A stretch of 64,000 bases of DNA, taken from Candidatus Iainarchaeum sp. Lineage in GTDB: Archaea > B1Sed10-29 > WALL01. The stretch covers positions 1 through 64,000 of the forward strand of contig JAGMCR010000015.1 in assembly GCA_023129115.1 (NCBI GenBank), read 5' to 3'. Below, piece after piece: positions 57,901 through 64,000 of this stretch (positions are counted from its first letter, which is position 1; every line of letters begins with the position of its first letter). Below the pieces are notes generated by a model that saw nothing but the letters and a program-made list of their open reading frames with translations, did not search any database and was not told the DNA's origin. A program made the translations under genes and the position numbers.

Positions 57901-58387
57901 TAAACTACGTGTACAAGAAACTCCTAAGGTTATAATGCAGAACATCGTTGCCCACGTAACCAAACCGAAGGACCACTTGCTGTTTATCTCAACATTTGAT
58001 TATGAGGGGATCTTAACTTTAGATACGGTTGTGAACATCAGTCCCAAAGCGGATTTCGACCCGTTTGTTTTAGTGGGAATACTCAATTCTAAACTATTTT
58101 CTTGGTATGCGTACCGATTCATTTACGCCAAAGCAATAAGAAATATGCATTTTGACAAATGCCATCTGAATAAATCGCCTTTGTGTAAGCTCCCAATCAA
58201 CAAAAGAGTTTATAACCGATTGAGATCTTTGGTTGATGAATGCTGCACTATAGGGAAAAATGGTCAAATCCCCAAAAATCTTGAAGAAGAATGGTCTACA
58301 AAAGAAAAGGAAATAAACGAATTAGTTTATGAGGCGTATGGGCTTGGTAGAGAGGACAGCAAAATTATAGAGCGTAGTTTCCGTTAA
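54974..58387 (+). CDS. Type IIG restriction-modification enzyme (Eco57I-like, fused nuclease + N6-adenine methyltransferase)
   Basis: GHIDIVINVDPKYKILVETKSW nuclease motif; VDPACGSGTFLLSAYEYL; DVVIGNPPYSAKL. Confidence 0.9.
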   Translation: MTEKEQLAGEPLFNKLVVEFQLRSFDRPLHSFGKEQKTEYELFKSTVLDDLPEVLMGDIGKENPTVIAQYLSGTEENVKNKVIEPLLCQFLGFKKKQFQYEPAVRMEDGTGHIDIVINVDPKYKILVETKSWRTDLNKRVGKYKKSAIVQAFEYAEAHGINWVVVTNGYELRLYNRKEGSTKYEKFLLDDLNNPLAVGRTSAFHPKRVYTLLSNESFVSRIQDKILEQSEEHLNDLGEYIYEVIKELRNELANNILRKDKQIIQRYMESSGLTEKQSNQLVLDIIQTFIDRLIFIRFAEGRGLLPEPYDANFTAHLKELWQTARADIPDLTFFDYLRKLFRKIDEGNFKDPNRRFFGYNGGLFAPNTILDNPHFQIDDHVVWDVILRLNKYAPKKKTKKIKHLMLEKNEKINFSEVPVEVLGHIYEKYLGLSIDLDWKSIHPKVIIDETKEKRKEAGVYYTPKHITEYIVKNTVGSFLKENLDRLDNINVVDPACGSGTFLLSAYEYLFDNQIETTALSDKSLKSYVVRIKKLIKILSQRDTAIKDKEKLAEKVGLSLFEINNTIQDLLGKNILLISPDGYYRLSPKMYDKEMINEDLLTQYLKSKLRFLALDMVTNKKKVHINEHILKTNLHGVDLQSRAVEITKLSLWLKTAIKNAKLINLGTQILEGNSLITGVEGPEELKQFKTELNEIIKLEEHLESLDETKESHQKIRKLVNEIKSDKKELVELLDKNLVKEDDEGYFDNIKNIKPFDWEVEFPTVFDDGNNPGFDVVIGNPPYSAKLSKAERGYIRDTYPATKGNTDTAIAFINHAYTLLKKGGYLGFIVPKSLLYSDTWVACREFILPDLVKLVDVSKAFEGVRLEQVIIILKKGSASKTYAIEFLGSTKHHEIKKSNLKKFGIILNEIGQDELKLGLNLSGKARLSDVADLERGLGLQDELSQTGSKRIYGGSSVGRFLLKPTDRFISSTTYAKHANKLRVQETPKVIMQNIVAHVTKPKDHLLFISTFDYEGILTLDTVVNISPKADFDPFVLVGILNSKLFSWYAYRFIYAKAIRNMHFDKCHLNKSPLCKLPINKRVYNRLRSLVDECCTIGKNGQIPKNLEEEWSTKEKEINELVYEAYGLGREDSKIIERSFR

Positions 58388-58466
58388 GTATCCAGAGCTG
58401 GCACTCTATAATGAGCAGTTTGTATAAATGAGATTGCCGATATTTTTCGCCTTTTTGCATAGAGCT

Positions 58467-58757
58467 TCACAATATACCTTTTTTCATTGCTTTCTTAACT
58501 AACTGCTTTGCTATCCGCTTATCACAAGACAAGGGCCTCTGGCCGTAGATCCAGTGGTTTTTTCCTTCTGGTTTAACCCAATAAGTAAATCGGACTCCAG
58601 TTTCTCCTTCATCCCATTTTATTAGCTGTATCTTACGCTTAAACGTTCCTTCGCCGGGATAGGACGTTGTATGCTCTACTTCATCCAACACGGTGCCTTG
58701 AACTAATTCACCACTGAGAGCAGTATACTCCGTACGGTCACCAATAGTTTGCACCAT
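58467..58757 (-). CDS. Hypothetical protein, 96 aa
   Basis: Open frame, AT-rich upstream. Confidence 0.5.
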   Translation of the reverse strand: MVQTIGDRTEYTALSGELVQGTVLDEVEHTTSYPGEGTFKRKIQLIKWDEGETGVRFTYWVKPEGKNHWIYGQRPLSCDKRIAKQLVKKAMKKGIL

Positions 58758-58799
58758 AAAACTAATTAAAGCGAACAGAGTTATATTCCTATCGGTAGC

Positions 58800-58869
58800 C
58801 TAGCAATACGCCGCCCGCCTATACCCCTTATACCCCCTATCCCGCCCTCTCGAAGCAAAGCTGGTTTTC
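58800..58869 (-). pseudogene. 3' fragment of Ada-type Zn-domain gene, copy c (degenerate)
   Basis: ENQLCFERA ... frameshift ... GYRRAAYC* vs ENRIYFDNTVEAEDAGYRKALVC*. Confidence 0.65.
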
Positions 58870-58938
58870 CTGCTTTAGCCTTGGGAGAAATCTTGGGTTT
58901 GAACATAGGAATAAAAAGTAGTTTGGGGTGGATAACTT

Positions 58939-59712
58939 GTGTTAAATGAACTGGAAGAGTACTATAAGGGCCAAGGCATATACTCTATTGGTTTCCATTG
59001 TAAACATCTTGAGTCATGCCTCTCAAAAGTAGATAACCCCCATGAGTTCACTAAAGGTAAAGCTGCTTATGTAGGCCAAAAATATGAAGAGGGGCTCGTG
59101 CCCCGGCTGCTCTTCTTATCACTAGATGCAGGCGCACAGAACGAAGATCCTGTCAAACGAACACTTATTGGGGTTAGGGGAGAAACTGAAAAAAACCCCT
59201 TAACTGATGGCAAACACAAACACTGGTATAAAACACATGAATTTGCTTGTAGTGTGTTTAATGAGCTTTGTGGTGAAAAACGGTTTGGTGTACACCAAAT
59301 AAAACCGTATTTTGCTCATACTAATAGTGCCAAATGTTGTATGAATAACCCCCATAATGCGGAAGCAAACTCTACTTTGTTCCACAATTGTAGGGAGTAT
59401 ATCCTGCCTGAAATTGAAATCTTGGCACCAGAAGTGGTTGTAACACAAGGGAATCGCGCGTGGGACGTCATTGCCACAGAATTAAACAAGAAAATAACTC
59501 CATTATCAAAAGAGATGAACCTATCCCACAACCCAGACTACGATTTAAGAGAGATTGAGTACCCAAAAAATAAAAGAGTTATGTGGGTTCATCACTACCA
59601 CCCCCGCAGTGGGAGGTACTTTGCTAAAAATCTTGAGAAGTATGAAGTATATGCAAAAGAAATCGCTACTTTTTTAAGAAAACATTATCCAAAAAAAGTT
59701 AAGAATGTGTAG
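58939..59712 (+). CDS. Uracil-DNA glycosylase superfamily-like protein
   Basis: RLLFLSLDAGAQNEDP; FHNCREYILPEIEILAPEVVVTQGNRAWDVI; HHYHPRSG. Confidence 0.6.
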   Translation: MLNELEEYYKGQGIYSIGFHCKHLESCLSKVDNPHEFTKGKAAYVGQKYEEGLVPRLLFLSLDAGAQNEDPVKRTLIGVRGETEKNPLTDGKHKHWYKTHEFACSVFNELCGEKRFGVHQIKPYFAHTNSAKCCMNNPHNAEANSTLFHNCREYILPEIEILAPEVVVTQGNRAWDVIATELNKKITPLSKEMNLSHNPDYDLREIEYPKNKRVMWVHHYHPRSGRYFAKNLEKYEVYAKEIATFLRKHYPKKVKNV

Positions 59713-59734
59713 AACGAAACGGCTCAATGATGGC

Positions 59735-59761
59735 CTAAGACCACGCCGCCTTCCTATAGCC
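59735..59761 (-). pseudogene. 3' fragment of Ada-type gene, copy b (GYRKAAWS*)
   Basis: Same C-terminal signature and in-frame stop. Confidence 0.55.
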
Positions 59762-59777
59762 CTGAAGCGATTTTGTT

Positions 59778-59915
59778 TCATGCTTCATTGAGGGCGTCTT
59801 TTAATTGTTTCAGGCAGCCATCACAAAGGAGTATGTTACCTACTTTATGACCCATAGTCCCCTCATCATCTAGTTCATCCATAACTACATCATCACAAAA
59901 CGCACATTTGGACAT
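59778..59915 (-). CDS. 45-aa zinc-ribbon-like protein (not in supplied ORF list)
   Basis: MSKCAFCDDVVMDELDDEGTMGHKVGNILLCDGCLKQLKDALNEA*; CxxC...CxxC. Confidence 0.65.
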   Translation of the reverse strand: MSKCAFCDDVVMDELDDEGTMGHKVGNILLCDGCLKQLKDALNEA

Positions 59916-59954
59916 GAACAGACTTTACACTAAAGTATATTTAAAGTTGACTGT

Positions 59955-60038
59955 TCAACACCACACCGCCTTCCTATACCCCTCACCCTCCGCTTGTTGA
60001 GCCGTCTCGAACCAAACCCTGTTCTCCGGCTTAATCCT
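59955..60038 (-). pseudogene. 3' fragment of Ada-type gene, copy a (RIKPENRVWFETAQQAEGEGYRKAVWC*)
   Basis: 28 in-frame codons aligned to RIKPENRIYFDNTVEAEDAGYRKALVC*. Confidence 0.9.
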
Positions 60039-61887
60039 TAACCCTTTGATTTAAGTTTTTTACAAACTCGACATAAAGTGGGTATCTTTCTTTTACTTGG
60101 GAGATACTTTTATTTTTGATGTCCAAAATAACCGCTCTCACGATTTGTTTCTTTAACTCTTCAAGACGCCCATCTGTATGGATTTTTTCTCGTTTTTTTA
60201 TCGTTTTTATGTGACTAAGAATCGCTGCATCACCCGGAGAATTAAACGTATATCCGTACAGTTTATTTGCAAGGGATAGGACAATCTCCTCAGGTAATAA
60301 GTCCTCTGTAGTAGCTTTAGGTTTAGGTACGTCAACGAGGTCCTTTAATTCAAAAGTCTTGTTTTTGAAGGCTGTGTCGGTAGTGACAATAGTTCTTTTG
60401 ACACCTTGACCGTCTTTATCTGAGTCAACTACTACAAACCCTTTCACTAATTTTTGATCAAAGAACTTGGCGTATCTAGGTATTTGTTTTACTCCCGTTG
60501 CAAAGATTGTTTTTATTCGAGAGGGTTTAATCTTAGTTTTAAATTTCCGGGTGAATGTATCAAATAAGTCTTTATCAATTCTTCCTTCAAATATGATGAC
60601 ATTTGGCTCAATGAGTTCATAAATCGTTGTACCGAGTGCTTCGTATATTACCTCTTCTTGGAGGGGGTCGTCTCTACTAACTCTCTGGATTTTGGTTTCG
60701 CCGTTTTCCTTAATCACGTTATAATGGCGGTCTATGTCTTTTTTATCTACCATAAATATTGAATGTGATGCGCAAAATACTATGTTATTTTTCGCTATAT
60801 TCAGTAGTTCATCTCTAAGGTATCTCACGCTACTAGGATGTAAACTTCTTTCAGGTTCGTCAAGAAGGATGACTTTATTTCTCAGTTGGTTTATTTTGTT
60901 CTCAACTGAAAGAGTAAGTAGTATAGATATAAAATGCTGGAAACCATCACTCCGCTGTTTCATAGTAAACTTTGGCGTGACGTTATCTTTATCTTCTACA
61001 AAGACAATACATTGATTATTCGCTTCGAACCTTAGGGATATGTTAATCTTGTGTTCTGGCCATAACTCGTTTAAGTGTTTGGTTATCGCTTTTGATAATA
61101 TCCCTTCCATTTCAGCTCTATCTCCAGGACTTTTTTGTATCCGGTCTAGATTAGTGATTAAGGCCTCCCCCTCAAAACCCGCTAAGTGGAAAATATTCCT
61201 CAGAGGGATAGAAGTGTCTAGATTCTGTCTAAATTGCTCTAGATTAATTGGTTCATTTATTAAGTGTTTGGGGTCTGGTTTCCATAGAATCACTTCAGGC
61301 AGTAGGGCATCTAACTGTCCGCCTATTTGGGGTCCAACATTCTTACTTAAAATAGCTTCATCAAGCTTAGTATACCTATCATCTAAAGGGTCATTTAAAC
61401 GGTTTAAAATCTCCTTAGACTCATCGGACTTATCCAACGAAACTTCAAGCGAGATCTTATTCTTTTCGCTATCGTAAATAAAGTGGTCGTATTTGATTCC
61501 TCCAAAATGGAGGTTGTAACTGTCTTCCTTTTTCGAATTTTTATCAAATGAAACTAGTTTTTCAACTCCAGTTATCTTAATTTGCCGACGTAGCGAAGGA
61601 GGCCCATCAATCTTTTCAACAATCTTGGGGAGATCACCATCTTCTAATCCGAAAAGATAGTTTAGTTCAACCTTTTCGTTTTGAGAACGGGCTTTTTTGT
61701 TGCAGTCAACATCGTATTGGAAGTCTAATCCGCTCTGTAGGAGGCTTATGGCTCGCAGAATATTGCTTTTACCTGTTCCATTTATACCAAAAAACATGAA
61801 GCACTTTTTGTCAGCTATTTCTTCGATACTCACCTCTAAATCCTTTACACAACGATAATTAGATATCGTAATTTTCTTAAGTAACAT
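60031..61887 (-). CDS. OLD-family ATPase with TOPRIM domain
   Basis: ISNYRCVKDLEVSI...FFGINGTGKSNIL; VILLDEPERSLHP; IIFEGRIDKDLF...VVVDSDKDGQG. Confidence 0.88.
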   Translation of the reverse strand: MLLKKITISNYRCVKDLEVSIEEIADKKCFMFFGINGTGKSNILRAISLLQSGLDFQYDVDCNKKARSQNEKVELNYLFGLEDGDLPKIVEKIDGPPSLRRQIKITGVEKLVSFDKNSKKEDSYNLHFGGIKYDHFIYDSEKNKISLEVSLDKSDESKEILNRLNDPLDDRYTKLDEAILSKNVGPQIGGQLDALLPEVILWKPDPKHLINEPINLEQFRQNLDTSIPLRNIFHLAGFEGEALITNLDRIQKSPGDRAEMEGILSKAITKHLNELWPEHKINISLRFEANNQCIVFVEDKDNVTPKFTMKQRSDGFQHFISILLTLSVENKINQLRNKVILLDEPERSLHPSSVRYLRDELLNIAKNNIVFCASHSIFMVDKKDIDRHYNVIKENGETKIQRVSRDDPLQEEVIYEALGTTIYELIEPNVIIFEGRIDKDLFDTFTRKFKTKIKPSRIKTIFATGVKQIPRYAKFFDQKLVKGFVVVDSDKDGQGVKRTIVTTDTAFKNKTFELKDLVDVPKPKATTEDLLPEEIVLSLANKLYGYTFNSPGDAAILSHIKTIKKREKIHTDGRLEELKKQIVRAVILDIKNKSISQVKERYPLYVEFVKNLNQRVKD

Positions 61888-61967
61888 GCCCTACACCCTG
61901 CCTTCAAACGTTAGCATTCTTTCTAAAAAAGCGTATTTATAATTGTTTGTTACTCCTTGCCGAGGGT

Positions 61968-62186
61968 TTAACAAACCAAAGCTTTCCTATACCCCGCATC
62001 TTCTGCCTCAACAGTGTTATCAAAATAGATTCGATTCTCCGGCTTAATCCTATTAGCATACATGCACCCCGGCCGGTGATAAACGTCCGAGTTCTTGCTG
62101 CCCACGAACGGGCCTTCGTAGGTCAAGTCATCCCACTGCAGGGCGAGGACGAGGAGCACAACGACAAAGACAAGCCACAGCTTCAT
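61968..62186 (-). CDS. Membrane-anchored Ada-type Zn-binding domain protein, intact second anchor gene
   Basis: TM then FVGSKNSDVYHRPGCMYANRIKPENRIYFDNTVEAEDAGYRKALVC. Confidence 0.75.
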   Translation of the reverse strand: MKLWLVFVVVLLVLALQWDDLTYEGPFVGSKNSDVYHRPGCMYANRIKPENRIYFDNTVEAEDAGYRKALVC

Positions 62187-62281
62187 TCCTTGACCCCCGC
62201 GATTTTCTCGAGCGCCACGGCTATGCGCTCAAGCAGAGAAAGGGCTTTTTTGGCGAAGGAGAGGCGGTTGGGGTCTGTCAT
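62183..62281 (-). CDS. Possible 32-aa ORF coupled to the Ada-type gene
   Basis: MTDPNRLSFAKKALSLLERIAVALEKIAGVKE*; ATGA overlap. Confidence 0.4.
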   Translation of the reverse strand: MTDPNRLSFAKKALSLLERIAVALEKIAGVKE

Positions 62282-62355
62282 GGCACCACTATTGCACTAT
62301 ACAGTACAATATTATACAATACACTATATTTAATGATTTCGGTTAAGCCTTTCCG

Positions 62356-62601
62356 ATGAGAAAAAAGCGTAGCAGCATGGAGATAAAGAGGGTAATCCTA
62401 GAGACGCTCAGTAAGCAGAATGAGCTCTCGTTTTATGCCTTGGCGAAGGCAGCAAAAACCGGCTTCAGGAGCATCAAAAATAACTGTGAAGAGCTCCAAG
62501 CAACAGGAGACATAAACATAACCAAAATTGGGGCAAGGCCGTTCTATTTTGTCTCTATAACAAAGAAGGGAAAAACTACGTTGAAACACTTGAAGAAATA
62601 A
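62356..62601 (+). CDS. Winged-helix DNA-binding protein
   Basis: IKRVILETLSKQNELSFYALAKAAKTGFRSIKNNCEELQATGDI. Confidence 0.65.
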   Translation: MRKKRSSMEIKRVILETLSKQNELSFYALAKAAKTGFRSIKNNCEELQATGDINITKIGARPFYFVSITKKGKTTLKHLKK

Positions 62602-62602
62602 A

Positions 62603-63139
62603 ATGTTTAAACTCGATTTTTTATACTACAGAACTCCAATAAGGACTATGCCCTGCAAACCGGATTTAACCCTCTTGATTGGATTGGTGGCTATTGTTTT
62701 AGCAATCAGCATTTATCTGAATACTCTTGCCTTTAACGATTTTGAGTCAGCAAACCACAAATGCCAGGACACTAAAGTCACAGATTGCTTTAAGACTCAT
62801 AATCTGACAAAGATTGCTAATGGAGTATTGGGTTTGCAGAGGGTATTTCATACTCTTTTCTTCATTGGTGTTATAGCCTTGGTCTTGAAAGTCAGTGACA
62901 GACCAAGGGAAGGACATGATGCCAGTTTGGCAAAAAGTTCAGAAGACTGTTACATTCGCTTGGTGTTCTGTGCCATGGCCTTATGGGCTTGTTTCCTGTT
63001 CCTACAAGAACTATTGCAACAAAATCTGTATCCCTCACTAGCAATACTTGACGGATTATCTTCGTCAATTGTATTAGTCTCCGCTTACAGTGCTATTTCT
63101 CTTTTTCTGCTGTGCGGGGATGTAAAAAAAGATTGTTGA
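62603..63139 (+). CDS. Multi-TM protein of unknown function
   Basis: Four predicted hydrophobic segments. Confidence 0.55.
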   Translation: MFKLDFLYYRTPIRTMPCKPDLTLLIGLVAIVLAISIYLNTLAFNDFESANHKCQDTKVTDCFKTHNLTKIANGVLGLQRVFHTLFFIGVIALVLKVSDRPREGHDASLAKSSEDCYIRLVFCAMALWACFLFLQELLQQNLYPSLAILDGLSSSIVLVSAYSAISLFLLCGDVKKDC

Positions 63140-63227
63140 ACGGACCACTCAGAAGACTAAGTCGTTTAAGGGGATGAGTGAGTGTGTGGCTGAGGCGTTG
63201 GGGGAGTGGTTGGATAGGAACAAGTAA
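63132..63227 (+). pseudogene. Orphan 3' gene fragment (IVERTTQKTKSFKGMSECVAEALGEWLDRNK*)
   Basis: 32-codon open stretch starting inside the upstream CDS stop; no start; full-length parent not in window. Confidence 0.5.
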
Positions 63228-63284
63228 GCCTCAGACAGTAAAAACGAAGAGGATATTAAGCATGCCCTCGTAAGTAATACACCC

Positions 63285-63962
63285 ATGTTCAATATAGAAG
63301 AAGAAAACATAAAACTAACGCGACACGGAATGCCAGATTTAATTGAAACTACAAAAGGCACAACCCGTTACCTCAAAAAAACGTATGGGGACGCAAAGAA
63401 GAAAATGCGGATAGACGATCCTTTTTTTATTGCTTTTAGTTACTTTCTCCTTGTACCTATGTATGCCCGATCAGCATATGAACAAGCACTTTTAGGGCGT
63501 TATGCTGTTTCTCTCAATAACACCCGTTTCATTTTTGAAACAGCGTGTATGATGCGGCATTACCGAATCCGCCCAACTACTTTTAAAAGATGGTTAAAAG
63601 AAGAAAAGAGATATGGGCAAGTATACCAAGGCCTGATTGGTGATGCAGAGGTTGACGCTAATTATCGAGAGTTTTACGTCTTCTTATGTGATCATTGTCA
63701 TCCTACCCGCCAAACCCTAGCCCCATTCTTCAGAAAAGATTCCAAAACTAGAAAGATTATCTACGAACCATTCCACAGATTTGACGAAAAAAAGGCGATT
63801 GTGTCTTTGATTAGCTTACTAAAAAGCTGTGTCTATGTCATTAAAGAGTGTAGATATGTATTATTCCAAGAAAGTGACGAGGGGTTTGACACAACGACAA
63901 AGGAGATACTTAAGGATATAAAAGAAAAGGGAGAGATATATAAATATGCATACAAAAATTAG
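63285..63962 (+). CDS. Hypothetical protein, 225 aa
   Basis: Long AT-rich open frame. Confidence 0.55.
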   Translation: MFNIEEENIKLTRHGMPDLIETTKGTTRYLKKTYGDAKKKMRIDDPFFIAFSYFLLVPMYARSAYEQALLGRYAVSLNNTRFIFETACMMRHYRIRPTTFKRWLKEEKRYGQVYQGLIGDAEVDANYREFYVFLCDHCHPTRQTLAPFFRKDSKTRKIIYEPFHRFDEKKAIVSLISLLKSCVYVIKECRYVLFQESDEGFDTTTKEILKDIKEKGEIYKYAYKN

Positions 63963-64000
63963 GTTATCAACCACATGGACCAAAAACTCGTGGACTGGAT

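Overview
Archaeal chromosomal window (archaeal-type LeuRS and AlaRS, RNase P RNA on the minus strand, archaeal TATA/BRE-like promoters, apparently leaderless genes). Positions 1 to about 27 kb are GC-rich and gene-dense: tRNA synthetases, a CPA2-type antiporter, a beta-propeller protein, a CAP-domain protein, a CPBP protease, a cold-shock protein and many lysine-rich helical proteins of unknown function. From about 27 kb onward it is an accessory/defence island. It carries HicBA, Doc/Fic, a RelE-like TA pair, fused and split AbiE-like nucleotidyltransferases, DUF3800-like ORFs, a PD-(D/E)XK nuclease, a HEPN protein, a type IIG restriction-modification enzyme, a UDG-like protein and an OLD-family ATPase/TOPRIM. 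The most striking pattern is cargo stacked around 'anchor genes'. One intact PD-(D/E)XK nuclease gene (49136..50284) has several 5'-terminal fragments of the same gene upstream (32663, 35174, 36017, 44214, 47070) and four 3'-terminal fragments downstream (51829, 52404, 53248, 54873), with unrelated cargo between fragments. A second anchor, an Ada-type Zn-domain gene (61968..62186, minus), repeats the pattern with three 3'-terminal fragments separating OLD, zinc-ribbon and UDG-like cargo. A hairpin element with compensatory changes, a two-copy ~160-bp candidate ncRNA and a repeated divergent-promoter palindrome occupy several junctions. No recombinase is visible in the window. All calls come from reading the sequence; no database search was run.
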